Assembly (NCBI GenBank): GCA_964276235.1
Contig: CAXYEK010000002.1
Location: 117,128 to 181,127 of the forward strand
Direction: 5' to 3'
Length of the DNA stretch: 64,000 bases
DNA from: SCGC-AAA076-P13 sp964276235
GTDB lineage: Bacteria; Pseudomonadota; Gammaproteobacteria; Magnimaribacterales; D2472
In this document: positions 8,996-17,172 of the stretch, one piece after another
Position numbering within the stretch: the first letter of the stretch is position 1
Layout: every line of letters starts with the position of its first letter
The notes under the pieces: generated by a model
The model's database searches: none
What the model was told of the DNA's origin: nothing
The model's input: the letters and a program-made list of their open reading frames with translations, nothing else
Translations under genes and position numbers: made by a program

Positions 8996-9898
8996 TTATT
9001 TCTTTGCGTCAATAAAGGCTTTTATTATCAAGTCTTTCATCCAAAGATGGCCTCCGTCACCTTCGTCACTTTTATGCCATATCAAGAAGTATTCCATTGA
9101 TGGGAGCTTAGTAGGAAACTCTATAAAAGGTAAATTATGAGACTTGGCGAAGCTTCTGGTACCCATTAAAACAAGATCAGTTGCTCTTATGATTCCTGGA
9201 GCAATAAGGAAATGTTGGCATCTCAAAGCAACCTCTCTTCTGTAACCAATCTTATCTAGTTCTACATCTATTAGATGAAGGCCTCTTTTTCTGTTAGAAA
9301 CATGTAAGTGTCTCTGCGCAAGAATATCATCTACTGATACTTCACTTATTTCAGTTAGAGGATGTCCTTCTCTATGTATAACAACAAAATCATCTTCAAA
9401 CACTTTATAAGAATTAATTTCTTCTGATTCAGGTATTACAGGATCAACAACAAAATCTAAATTATTTGTAGCAAGTGCGTGAACTTGATCTGCTCTGCTG
9501 TATGCATAACTTCCCATAGAAATAAATGGAGCACTTTTATCTATCTCATTCATAATAAAAGGAAGAACTCTGATTTCAGAAATATCACCCAAGGAAAGTT
9601 TAAAATTTCTGTTTGATAGTTTATGTTCAAAAGTATCTGGCTCATTAACACTTGCCTGCATAAGAGATAAAGCATTTTGAATATCATTAATTATATTTTC
9701 AGTTTTTTGAGTTGGAACCATTCCTGATCCAGTTCTTATAAATAATTCATCCCCAAATCTTTCTCTTAATCTTGAAAGAGCATTACTTACCGCAGGCTGG
9801 GTAATACCAACTACTTCAGCTGCTTTGGTAAGACTACCTTCGGTATATATAGCATTAAGAATTACAAATAAATTTAAATCAAAAGAACTAATTTTCAT
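8996..9898 (-). CDS. LysR-family transcriptional regulator
   Basis: A 300-residue LysR regulator. The N-terminal winged helix-turn-helix covers about residues 5-63 and contains GSLTKAAEVVGITQPAVSNAL, followed by RLRERFGDELFIRT. The rest is the effector-binding domain, closest in style to the NodD/PcpR branch. I place the start at the ATG at 9898, which has GAGG six bases upstream; the longer frame begins at 9928. It lies between a fatty-acid-type SDR and an acyl-CoA dehydrogenase and is divergent from the latter, the usual arrangement for a LysR controlling its neighbour. The inducer is unknown. Confidence 0.9.
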   Translation of the reverse strand: MKISSFDLNLFVILNAIYTEGSLTKAAEVVGITQPAVSNALSRLRERFGDELFIRTGSGMVPTQKTENIINDIQNALSLMQASVNEPDTFEHKLSNRNFKLSLGDISEIRVLPFIMNEIDKSAPFISMGSYAYSRADQVHALATNNLDFVVDPVIPESEEINSYKVFEDDFVVIHREGHPLTEISEVSVDDILAQRHLHVSNRKRGLHLIDVELDKIGYRREVALRCQHFLIAPGIIRATDLVLMGTRSFAKSHNLPFIEFPTKLPSMEYFLIWHKSDEGDGGHLWMKDLIIKAFIDAKK

Positions 9899-10053
9899 AT
9901 ACGCCTCATTAACATTAATAACGAACAATCGCTTTGCATTTTTAGATATAGATTTGTTATCAACATAAAGCTATTATATCTAAGAACACTAATCGCACTA
10001 TTCACCACACTTATAATGGTAACAAATATAGCAATATAAAGGGAGATTTTTAA
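9899..10053. promoter_or_regulatory. Divergent control region between the LysR gene and the acyl-CoA dehydrogenase gene
   Basis: This interval should hold both divergent promoters and the LysR binding site. TATAAT at 10012-10017 is a good -10 for the rightward gene, with no recognisable -35 at the right distance, which fits an activator-dependent promoter. AAGCTATTA at 9968-9976 and TAATCGCAC at 9990-9998 both recur upstream of the SDR gene (8130-8138 and 8104-8112). AAGGGAG at 10038-10044 is the ribosome binding site. The operator assignment is inference. Confidence 0.4.
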
Positions 10054-11265
10054 ATGATAGCTGAACTAAGACCCGTCGCTCAAGATTTAATAGATAGAGT
10101 TAATGATTTTATTCAAAAAGAGGTAGCTCATAATGAAAGTCTTTATGAAGAGCAATCAAAAGATAAGAATGGTACATGGGTAGTTCCACCTATTATGGAA
10201 GAAATGAAGGTCAAAGCTAAGGCAGCTGGACTATGGAATCTATTTTTACCTGAAAGCAAGAACGGTGCTGGCTTAACAAACTTTGAATATGCTCATTTAG
10301 CAGAAATAATGGGCGCATACGGCATTGCCTCTGAAGTTTTCAATTGCTCTGCCCCAGATACTGGAAACATGGAAGTGCTAGAAAGGTATGGAAATGAGGA
10401 ACATAAAGAGAAGTATTTAAAGCCTTTATTAAATGGCGAAATGCGCTCTGCATTTGCAATGACTGAGCCAGGTGTTGCCTCATCTGACGCAACTAATATT
10501 GCTTCTTCTGCAGTTCTTGATGGGGATGAATATGTTATTAATGGTGAAAAATGGTGGACTTCAGGAGCTGGGGATCCAAGATGTGAAATTCTTATTTTTA
10601 TGTGCGTAACCAACCCAGATAATCATAGACATCAAAGACAGTCTCAAATCTTAGTTCCAATGAATTCAGAAGGTATTGAAATACAAAAAATGATGCACGT
10701 ATTTGGTTATGATGATGCTCCACACGGGCATGGTCATATTAAATTTACTAATGTAAGAGTGCCAAAAGAGAATCTTTTATTAGGTGAAGGCAGAGGTTTT
10801 GAAATAGCACAGGGTAGACTAGGACCTGGCAGAATTCATCATTGTATGAGAGCCATAGGTTTAGCAGAAAGAGCATTAGAAATGATGTGTAGACATGGCA
10901 TGGAGAAAGTTGCTTTTGGAAAACCTTTAGTTCAACTAGGCGGAAACATGGACCTTATTGCTAATTCAAGAATTGAAATCGACCAAGCAAGATTATTAAC
11001 TTTAAAAGCTGCTCATATGATGGACACAGTAGGTAATAAAGTTGCTGCAAGTGAAATAGCACAAATTAAAGTAGTTGCACCAAATATATGTTGCGATATT
11101 TTAGATAGGGCTATTCAAATGCACGGTGGAGCAGGGGTATCACAAGTTTACCCACTTGCTGCCATGTATGCTCACATGAGAACTCTTAGACTTGCTGATG
11201 GTCCTGATGAAGTGCATAGAAGAGCTGTTGCAAGACAAGAACTTGGCAAGTATATATCTTCATAA
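10054..11265 (+). CDS. Acyl-CoA dehydrogenase, ACAD10/11-like
   Basis: A flavoprotein of 403 residues that should introduce the alpha-beta double bond into an acyl-CoA. FAMTEPGVASSDATNI near residues 135-150 is the flavin/substrate-binding signature; GPGRIHHCMRAIGLAERAL near 250-268, QMHGGAGVSQVYPLA near 352 and RLADGPDEVHRR near 378-389 follow the ACAD11-type pattern. Chain-length preference cannot be read. A strong AAGGGAG ribosome binding site precedes the ATG. It is divergent from the LysR gene and probably forms a small lipid-catabolic unit with the SDR. The exonuclease I gene begins immediately after its stop. Confidence 0.9.
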   Translation: MIAELRPVAQDLIDRVNDFIQKEVAHNESLYEEQSKDKNGTWVVPPIMEEMKVKAKAAGLWNLFLPESKNGAGLTNFEYAHLAEIMGAYGIASEVFNCSAPDTGNMEVLERYGNEEHKEKYLKPLLNGEMRSAFAMTEPGVASSDATNIASSAVLDGDEYVINGEKWWTSGAGDPRCEILIFMCVTNPDNHRHQRQSQILVPMNSEGIEIQKMMHVFGYDDAPHGHGHIKFTNVRVPKENLLLGEGRGFEIAQGRLGPGRIHHCMRAIGLAERALEMMCRHGMEKVAFGKPLVQLGGNMDLIANSRIEIDQARLLTLKAAHMMDTVGNKVAASEIAQIKVVAPNICCDILDRAIQMHGGAGVSQVYPLAAMYAHMRTLRLADGPDEVHRRAVARQELGKYISS

Positions 11266-11266
11266 A

Positions 11267-12670
11267 TTGTCAGATAAAAACTTAATATTTTATGATACTG
11301 AAACGACTGGAATTCTAAAAGATTTCAGTCAGATACTTCAGTGCGGCTCTGTTCTCACAGATGAAGAGCTAAATACATTAGGTGAGCAAAATATAGGATG
11401 CGCTCCATTGCCATGGGTTATACCTCAGCCAATGGCTATGATAACTAATAAGAAGATTGATCTTTTTAATTCAAATGTATCTCATTATCAAATGATGAAG
11501 GACCTTCAAATGCAATGGAAGCAATGGTCTGCTCAAAAACCTGGAATTTTTATAACTTATAACGGACATGCTTTTGACGAAGAGATGGTCAGAAGGCAAT
11601 TCTTTTGGAATCTATTAGAGCCATACACCACAAATACCAATGGAAATGGCAGATTGGATTTGATGTTAATGATTCACAACATAGCAGCTTTCTTTTCTGA
11701 TGAAATATCCATGCCTTTATTTGAAGGAGGTCCAGGAATTAGTTACAAGCTTGAACATTTAGCTATAGAGCATGGTATAGATGCTGGAGACGCTCATGAT
11801 GCTATAGCTGACTGTAATTTAATGATAGAGATGTGCAGGATTATTAAAGATAGACTGCCAGAGGTATTTGAATCATTTGTTAATATTTCAACAAAACCTG
11901 GCGTTAAAGAATTACTTTATTCAGATGACTTTTTAGCTCTTGGTGAAATACATAGAAGGCATACATTCAGATATCCAGTTGTAATGTGTGGAGCAGATGC
12001 AAGCAGGCCAAATGAAATAGTATTTTATGACCTTAGTTATGATCCTGATGATATTTTAGAATTAGACTTTACTGAGATTAATAAACTGGTTCAATCAAAA
12101 GGTAGAGATGGTCCTTTAAAGAAATATAAAATAAATAAAACAATACCCATATGCTCTCATAAGCATTTAAATAATGTAGATGCTTTTGACATCGAATTTT
12201 CAGAGTTACAAAGAAGAGCAGAGATAGTTAGATCTGATAAAGATTTTCAACAAAAAGTCTCTCAAGCTATGGAAGATAGAATGATGAGCTTCCCTGAATC
12301 TGACTATATAGAAGGTACAATTTATTCAGGTGGATTTCCTTCAAATAAAGACAAGGATTTAATGCAGCAATTTCATATGTCTGATGACCCGCTGCATTTA
12401 ATAAAAATATCAAGAAACTTTGAAGATGAGAGGTTAAGACTTTTTGCTGAAAGAATCATATGTTATCAATATGCATCGGATATACCTGAGGATATTAGTA
12501 AAAGATATCAAGATTTAATCCATGAAAGAAATGGCACAGATGGTGCATGGGGCTCAATAGGTAAAGCATTATCACAGATTGATAAATTAATGGATGAAAG
12601 AACCGATGACGAGAGTCAAGAAATTCTAAAAGCAACAAAAGAAAAGATAGAGTCTATGAAGATCGGCTAA
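11267..12670 (+). CDS. sbcB: Exodeoxyribonuclease I, probable TTG start
   Basis: A DEDDh-family 3'-5' exonuclease that degrades single-stranded DNA during recombination and mismatch repair. YDTETTG supplies Asp10 and Glu12, ITYNGHAFDEEMVRRQF near residue 97 is the second motif, and HDAIADCNLMIEM near 178 holds the HxxxxD motif. The long region after residue 200 fits the SH3-like and helical ExoI C-terminal domains, and ~467 residues matches the 475 of E. coli SbcB. No ATG is suitably placed: the open frame extends into the dehydrogenase gene, but TTG at 11267, one base after that stop, puts the DTETTG strand at its normal distance from the N-terminus. No clear ribosome binding site is visible. 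Confidence 0.8.
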   Translation: MSDKNLIFYDTETTGILKDFSQILQCGSVLTDEELNTLGEQNIGCAPLPWVIPQPMAMITNKKIDLFNSNVSHYQMMKDLQMQWKQWSAQKPGIFITYNGHAFDEEMVRRQFFWNLLEPYTTNTNGNGRLDLMLMIHNIAAFFSDEISMPLFEGGPGISYKLEHLAIEHGIDAGDAHDAIADCNLMIEMCRIIKDRLPEVFESFVNISTKPGVKELLYSDDFLALGEIHRRHTFRYPVVMCGADASRPNEIVFYDLSYDPDDILELDFTEINKLVQSKGRDGPLKKYKINKTIPICSHKHLNNVDAFDIEFSELQRRAEIVRSDKDFQQKVSQAMEDRMMSFPESDYIEGTIYSGGFPSNKDKDLMQQFHMSDDPLHLIKISRNFEDERLRLFAERIICYQYASDIPEDISKRYQDLIHERNGTDGAWGSIGKALSQIDKLMDERTDDESQEILKATKEKIESMKIG

Positions 12671-12749
12671 CAATAAACCTATATTAAATAAAAAAGAAAA
12701 ATGTATAATGCTTCTCTAAACCCTCTATCTAATGGGTTTTAGTAGATAT

Positions 12750-12828
12750 AGACCCGTAGCTCAGTTTTGGTTAGAGCGCCGCATTGACATTGCGGAGGTC
12801 GATGGTTCGAGTCCATTCGGGTCTACCA
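12750..12828 (+). tRNA. tRNA-Val (anticodon GAC)
   Basis: A complete cloverleaf. The acceptor stem AGACCCG/CGGGTCT has 7 pairs; the anticodon stem is CCGCA/TGCGG with loop TTGACAT, anticodon GAC at 12786-12788; the T loop is GGTTCGAGTCC; CCA is encoded at 12826-12828. A TATAAT at 12704-12709 lies about 40 bases upstream. Confidence 0.95.
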
Positions 12829-12970
12829 GTTTAAATTAGCGCATCAATCTCAATAATCAACCGAACACAAAAATAAAGACAATGCTAAACTTCCTCCAAT
12901 ACTATTTTGATTAACTTTTATGTACCTTCAAGTATGCAAGCAATGTTTACATCATTAAATATTTATAACT
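12829..12970. other. Intergenic stretch after tRNA-Val with no recognised feature
   Basis: About 140 bases between tRNA-Val and the ABC transporter. I found no plausible small gene on either strand and no hairpin plus T-run. It presumably contains the promoter of the ABC operon, but no convincing -35/-10 pair stands out. Confidence 0.5.
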
Positions 12971-13735
12971 ATGACAATAATTAAAGCAACCAACCTTGTT
13001 AAGACATATAAAGATTCAGAAGATTCAAATAAATCTTTCAATGCAGTGGATGGAATATCTTTATCCATTAACGCTGGAGAAATTTATGGAATTTTAGGTC
13101 CTAATGGAGCAGGAAAAACTACAACGCTAGAAATGCTGGAGGGCCTAAAAGATATAGATGGAGGTACAGCTTTCATCAACTCAATAAATGTTAGCAATAA
13201 TCCATATGAAGTTAAACAAATTATTGGAGTTCAACTTCAAGCAAATGAATATTTTGATAACATGACCTTATCCGAACTGCTCAATCTATTTAGTGCCTTA
13301 TATAGCTCAAGAAACAATCCCAAAGACCTCCTCAAAAAAGTTAATCTAGAAGATAAAGCTAACGCTATGGCTAATGAACTTTCAGGAGGACAAAAGCAAA
13401 GATTTTCTATTGCCTGCGCACTCGTTAATAACCCATTAGTACTATTTTTAGATGAGCCTACCACAGGATTGGATCCGCAAGCTAAACGTAGCTTATGGGA
13501 CTTGGTAACAGAGTTAAACAAGACTGGTATGACTATAGTGTTAACTACTCACAATATGGAAGAAGCTGAAACGCTTTGCCAAAGGATTGCTATTATGGAT
13601 TTTGGCAAAATTATCGCTGAAGACACTCCTCAGAATTTAATTTTACAACATGCTCCGGTTAAAGAGAGGGTAGTCATGCACGGCAACATGGAAGATGTTT
13701 TTATTGCTTTAACTGGCCATGGGCTGAGGGATTAA
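12971..13735 (+). CDS. ABC transporter ATP-binding protein (ABC-2 exporter type)
   Basis: A 254-residue ATPase subunit. Walker A is GPNGAGKTT at about 44-52, the signature LSGGQKQR is near 137, and Walker B with the D-loop is LVLFLDEPTTGLDPQ near 157, followed by the switch histidine in TTHNMEEAE. It has the short C-terminal region of the DrrA/CcmA-like branch, which energises ABC-2 permeases for drugs, lipids or polysaccharides. The permease gene starts two bases later. The substrate is unknown. No Shine-Dalgarno sequence is visible, so the transcript may be nearly leaderless. Confidence 0.9.
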   Translation: MTIIKATNLVKTYKDSEDSNKSFNAVDGISLSINAGEIYGILGPNGAGKTTTLEMLEGLKDIDGGTAFINSINVSNNPYEVKQIIGVQLQANEYFDNMTLSELLNLFSALYSSRNNPKDLLKKVNLEDKANAMANELSGGQKQRFSIACALVNNPLVLFLDEPTTGLDPQAKRSLWDLVTELNKTGMTIVLTTHNMEEAETLCQRIAIMDFGKIIAEDTPQNLILQHAPVKERVVMHGNMEDVFIALTGHGLRD

Positions 13736-13736
13736 G

Positions 13737-14825
13737 ATGTTAAATAAACCTCAAGCCTATTTAACTAAGGTATTTATTCAAATTTTTTTAAGGAATAAAC
13801 AGTACATTGTTTTTAGCCTTATTTTACCTCTTCTGATCTTAGCTATAGTGGGACTTAATGATGGTGACAATGATCCTATAGAAATTGGTATAGTAAATAA
13901 CTCCAAATCAAATCTATCACAGCAGTTTGTTGATCAATTAACCTCTAATAACTTATTTAATATTATTCAGGGTAGCGAGGAAACTCTTCGAAATGAATTG
14001 GTTAACGGTGACTTGATGATTGTTCTTATAATTCCAAGCGCCATGGATGATAAAGTTAAATCATCAAACATTAAGCTTTTAGTAGATAAATCCCAAGCCC
14101 AATTCATTCAAACCATTGAGCCAATTCTCAATCAATCTCTTTTAAGTATTGAGCGAGAAATTACTGGAAGAGCCTCTATGTTCAACTTAGTAATTGAAGA
14201 TGTGAAATCAAGAACTCTTAGTTACATTGATTTTTTGCTACCAGGAATAATGGCCTTTATGCTCATGAACTTAAGTATTGCTGGAAGTGGTTTCAATGTT
14301 GTCGAATTTAGGAGAAGAGGTATTCTTAAACGTTTATTTGTAACTCCAATAAAGCCTATTGATTTTGTTTTAGCAATTGTTATAGCTCGAATGGTAATTG
14401 TTCTAGGTCAACTTAGTATTATCTTTGGTTTTGCATTGGCAATACTCGATGCAAATATAGTTGGCAGTGTTGTTAGCCTATATTTTGTAATAATGCTAAG
14501 TGTTCTTATGTTTTTAACCCTAGGTTTTTCAATTGGGAGCCTTGCAAAAACACAAGAAAGTGTGGGTGTATTGGCTACTATATTTATATACCCTCAGCTA
14601 GTTTTATCTGGAATTTTTTTCCCTATAGAGACTCTTCCTGAATATATACATCCATTTGCAGAGTTATTGCCATTGAGTTTAGTAGCCGATGCGATGAGAT
14701 CTATAGCCAATGACGGCTTAGAACTCATTGATATTTATGCCAATTTCATTGGTATAGGAATTTGGATAGTAATTGGAATGCTTATCTCAACAAAACTTTT
14801 TGTATGGAAAGAAGTAGCCGGTTAA
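13737..14825 (+). CDS. ABC-2 type transporter permease
   Basis: A 362-residue membrane subunit paired with the ATPase just upstream. It has one N-terminal helix (about 20-40), an extracytoplasmic domain of some 130 residues, then five or so helices from residue 160 on, the usual ABC-2 membrane layout. FRRRGILKRLFVTPIKP near residue 190-205 is the cytoplasmic coupling region and LSGIFFPIETLPEYIHP near 300 is the characteristic re-entrant segment. GAGG precedes the ATG. It probably exports a hydrophobic or bulky compound; nothing in the neighbourhood identifies it. Confidence 0.87.
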   Translation: MLNKPQAYLTKVFIQIFLRNKQYIVFSLILPLLILAIVGLNDGDNDPIEIGIVNNSKSNLSQQFVDQLTSNNLFNIIQGSEETLRNELVNGDLMIVLIIPSAMDDKVKSSNIKLLVDKSQAQFIQTIEPILNQSLLSIEREITGRASMFNLVIEDVKSRTLSYIDFLLPGIMAFMLMNLSIAGSGFNVVEFRRRGILKRLFVTPIKPIDFVLAIVIARMVIVLGQLSIIFGFALAILDANIVGSVVSLYFVIMLSVLMFLTLGFSIGSLAKTQESVGVLATIFIYPQLVLSGIFFPIETLPEYIHPFAELLPLSLVADAMRSIANDGLELIDIYANFIGIGIWIVIGMLISTKLFVWKEVAG

Positions 14826-14848
14826 TGTCTAACCCCAAATCTTTATTT

Positions 14849-15286
14849 TTAAAGTTGATTAATATACGAATCCAATCTGTCTTTATTCATTACAAAAGAA
14901 GCTTTTTTAGCTTCGGCAGCTGATTTAACGTCAGTAATATTAGATATATCGTTACCAACCCTAATAACACCAACCATGGCCATCATTGAGTGTGGTGTGC
15001 ACTGATAAGCATAAACACCCGGAACATCAAACGTCACTGTGATATCTTTGCTAAGATCACTGTTCCATGATTGAGCTCCTGCTGGAATCATTCCTGCCAT
15101 TGATGCCGAATTATGTGCAGCATCAGTAGATTCAAAAGTGACTGAATCTCCAACTGCAACATTAAGAACTGCTGGTTCAAAAACCATATATCCTTCGGTA
15201 CCTTGATTTAGCATTTTTACAGTATGTTCAGCACTATGAATACTAAAGTTTATTGTAAGAATTAATGTTAAAAGTAATTTTTTCAT
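14849..15286 (-). CDS. Pseudoazurin-type cupredoxin
   Basis: A secreted blue copper protein of 145 residues. The signal peptide ends near residue 19 (SIHSA/EHTV). The copper ligands match the pseudoazurin pattern: His58 in AAHNSASM, Cys96 and His99 in YQCTPHSMMAMVG, and Met104, with the family's C-x2-H-x4-M spacing. The terminal ~25 residues form the pseudoazurin-like C-terminal helices. Pseudoazurins carry single electrons in the periplasm to or from nitrite/nitrous oxide reductases, cytochrome c or oxidases; no such partner is in the window. Its ATG overlaps the stop of the tiny upstream gene (ATGA), so it sits last in an operon of three. Confidence 0.88.
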   Translation of the reverse strand: MKKLLLTLILTINFSIHSAEHTVKMLNQGTEGYMVFEPAVLNVAVGDSVTFESTDAAHNSASMAGMIPAGAQSWNSDLSKDITVTFDVPGVYAYQCTPHSMMAMVGVIRVGNDISNITDVKSAAEAKKASFVMNKDRLDSYINQL

Positions 15287-15438
15287 AAAAGAGTTCCTGT
15301 AAATATTATCAATGTTGTAACTATAGAAAGAAACAAAAACCCTAGTAAAACAGCTACAGCAAAGATTTTTAATGGAGAGGGGATAAAATTTTGCTCTGCA
15401 GTTCCAACTCCTATTAAAAGTTTAAATATCCTAACCAA
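15283..15438 (-). CDS. Tiny single-helix membrane protein (about 51 residues), coupled to pseudoazurin
   Basis: I do not recognise this protein. The open frame begins after a TAA at 15442-15444, and its only usable start is TTG at 15438-15436, just inside the end of the upstream small gene. It then runs to a TGA that overlaps the pseudoazurin ATG as ATGA. The product starts VRIFKLLIGVGTAEQNFIP and then has a strong hydrophobic helix, SPLKIFAVAVLLGFLFLSIV, continuing TTLIIFTGTLL. The stop-start overlap and the clean helix argue for a real gene. The weak start and missing ribosome binding site lower confidence. Confidence 0.55.
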   Translation of the reverse strand: MVRIFKLLIGVGTAEQNFIPSPLKIFAVAVLLGFLFLSIVTTLIIFTGTLL

Positions 15439-15613
15439 AAATTAAGCCAGTTATATACATAGAAGCAAGCATAAAACCTAACACCACTACCTGTATTAAG
15501 CCTGGAATTGCAACAAGAAGAACTAAAGGGTCAAACTTCATGGCCATAAAATAGTCATTTTCATTCCATGCTGCTGTTTCTTCTGGGGTTGCGTTACGAA
15601 CTTTAGTATTCAT
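15431..15613 (-). CDS. Small membrane protein (60 residues), first gene of the pseudoazurin operon
   Basis: An unrecognised 60-residue protein. The polar N-terminus MNTKVRNATPEETAAWNEND is followed by a short linker and a hydrophobic segment from about residue 27 to 59 containing PLVLLVAIPGLIQVVVLGF; a single bent helix or hairpin is likely. GGAG lies about eight bases before the ATG, and a good sigma-70 promoter stands upstream (15646-15673). With the ~51-residue gene and pseudoazurin it forms a three-gene transcription unit, so a role beside the copper protein, such as a docking or assembly subunit of a membrane redox complex, is possible but not shown. Confidence 0.7.
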   Translation of the reverse strand: MNTKVRNATPEETAAWNENDYFMAMKFDPLVLLVAIPGLIQVVVLGFMLASMYITGLIFG

Positions 15614-15645
15614 TTATATGCTCCAATAGCTGTTAAAACGTCATT

Positions 15646-15673
15646 ATTATATATATTTATAATCACATATCAA
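15646..15673 (-). promoter_or_regulatory. Sigma-70 promoter of the pseudoazurin operon
   Basis: Read leftward, TTGATA (15673-15668) and TATAAT (15651-15646) are 16 bases apart, five of six and six of six matches to consensus. Transcription would start near 15639, giving a leader of about 25 bases with GGAG before the ATG at 15613. Confidence 0.6.
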
Positions 15674-15734
15674 TACTTTTTATATATATATTAAGTAATA
15701 TTGTAAAATTTTAATTTTTTAGCAAAAAGAAGTG

Positions 15735-15763
15735 ATTACACATATATAAAAACTATATATAAT
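15735..15763 (+). promoter_or_regulatory. Probable promoter of the serine hydrolase gene
   Basis: TATAAT at 15758-15763 with a weaker -35, ATTACA, at 15735-15740, spacing 17. The surrounding DNA is extremely rich in TATATA, so alternatives exist, but the position fits a leader of about 20 bases before the ATG at 15791. Confidence 0.45.
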
Positions 15764-15790
15764 CTTTTGACACGCCAAGGAGATATTCGA

Positions 15791-16990
15791 ATGAATTACA
15801 CAAAAAAATTATATATTTTTATAACTTTACTTACTGTCCCATCAATCAATGCATTAGATTTATATTATCCAAACGAAGTATGGGAGGAAACATCCCCTGA
15901 AAGCCAAAATGTTGACTCTGTTAAAGTTCAAAAATTAATTGATTTATCTTTTGAAGATGATTCAACAATGAGCGTCTTAATAATTAAAAATGGAAAGATA
16001 ATTGGTGAAAAGTATGCTGAAGGTTATGACTTAAATTCATATGGCACTTCATGGTCCATGGCAAAAAGTTTTTATGCTGCATTAATAGGTATCTCTATTG
16101 AAAATGGAGAAATAAATAGTTTAGATGATCCTGTTTCTGACTATCTAGATTATTTTAATGATGAAAGATCTGATATAACTCTCAGAGATTTATTAGACAT
16201 GTCTAGCGGGCTTGAATATCCAGAACATCAACATGAAAAAATGTTCTTTTGGAAAGATCATGTTGAGTATTCAAAAAATGTTGGTGTTGAAAAACCCGCT
16301 GGAACTAAATTTGAATACAATAATGTTAATTCAATGTTACTTGGTGAAATTCTTCTATCTGCAACTGGCATCAAAGCAGATACATTGCTTAGAGAAAGAA
16401 TATTAAATCCTATTGGTAACTCAGACTACAAACTTTGGAGAGATGAAGTTGGCAATGTTTTAACTTATTGCTGCATGGATATGTCTGCAAGAGAATATTC
16501 AAGATTTGGTTTGTTATTTGCTAGAAATGGTAATTGGGATGGTAACCAAATAATTAGTGAAGATTTCGTAAATGAAACTTTTCAAACTGTATGGGAAACA
16601 CCAAACTGGTGGACTGATAGCAAGAGATGGTATTCATTGCACTGGTGGGTATCTAAATATGATGATGAGTCAAAAATATTTAATGCTAGTGGTAGATTTG
16701 GTCAATATATTTTTGTTGATAGAGAAAATGACGTTATATTTACAAGGCTTACAAAATATAATAATACTGACTTTGGTTCTCAGCAAAGATGGGGAATACT
16801 TGGAAATATTGTGAAATGGATGGGCATAGAAACTGCAATAGGTGTTTCAAGATTCTTACTTAATATTGGGCTTGTAGAAAGAGGTCCTGACGTAAATGCT
16901 CCCAACACTGAGCAAGAAGGGAGTTCTAAAGAATTTTATGAGAAGTATCCTGAAATTATTGATGCTATGGCAGATTTAAGCAGAGACTAA
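15791..16990 (+). CDS. Secreted serine hydrolase, beta-lactamase class C/EstB family
   Basis: A 399-residue protein with a signal peptide (residues 1-21, likely cut after SINA) and a penicillin-binding-protein/class C beta-lactamase fold. The nucleophile motif SMAK is at 89-92 and the second motif YNN at 176-178. In place of the KTG box, a GRFGQYIFV segment lies near 300. This combination suits EstB-type esterases and D-amino hydrolases of the 'beta-lactamase' family better than true AmpC enzymes. It should act in the periplasm. I chose the ATG at 15791 because AAGGAG lies eight bases before it; a TTG at 15767 is in frame but would add residues before the signal peptide. Confidence 0.82.
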   Translation: MNYTKKLYIFITLLTVPSINALDLYYPNEVWEETSPESQNVDSVKVQKLIDLSFEDDSTMSVLIIKNGKIIGEKYAEGYDLNSYGTSWSMAKSFYAALIGISIENGEINSLDDPVSDYLDYFNDERSDITLRDLLDMSSGLEYPEHQHEKMFFWKDHVEYSKNVGVEKPAGTKFEYNNVNSMLLGEILLSATGIKADTLLRERILNPIGNSDYKLWRDEVGNVLTYCCMDMSAREYSRFGLLFARNGNWDGNQIISEDFVNETFQTVWETPNWWTDSKRWYSLHWWVSKYDDESKIFNASGRFGQYIFVDRENDVIFTRLTKYNNTDFGSQQRWGILGNIVKWMGIETAIGVSRFLLNIGLVERGPDVNAPNTEQEGSSKEFYEKYPEIIDAMADLSRD

Positions 16991-17172
16991 GAATTATTTT
17001 CTTCTTTTTTTGTCAGGTAGGAAGCCATATCACGCTTCCATTCTTCTAGATAATAACCATCATTACCTTGTTTGTTGAGATAGCCATAGAACACTCTTCC
17101 ACTTTCATCTTCAAATCCAGGTTCAAATGGCTTTCCAGTTAATCTGTTTGGTCTTTTGTATCGTTCATCCAT
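16987..17172 (-). CDS. Small hypothetical protein (61 residues)
   Basis: Not recognised with certainty. It is polar and rich in Gly, Lys, Glu and Tyr, with the patch NRLTGKPFEPGFEDESGRVF followed by DGYYLEEW. This is reminiscent of a short recurring module, TGKPFKxGD-xxxDGxxF...W, that I associate with small phage-like or HNH-adjacent proteins, but that is memory of a pattern and not proof. It overlaps the upstream 94-residue gene by 8 bases and the end of the serine hydrolase gene by 4. Confidence 0.5.
   Translation of the reverse strand: MDERYKRPNRLTGKPFEPGFEDESGRVFYGYLNKQGNDGYYLEEWKRDMASYLTKKEENNS

Noticed and set aside
12829..12970. Possible small minus-strand gene with NQNSIGGSLALSLFL
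   Set aside because: The frame has no start codon, is only about 26 codons, and a stop lies just upstream; it is probably chance.
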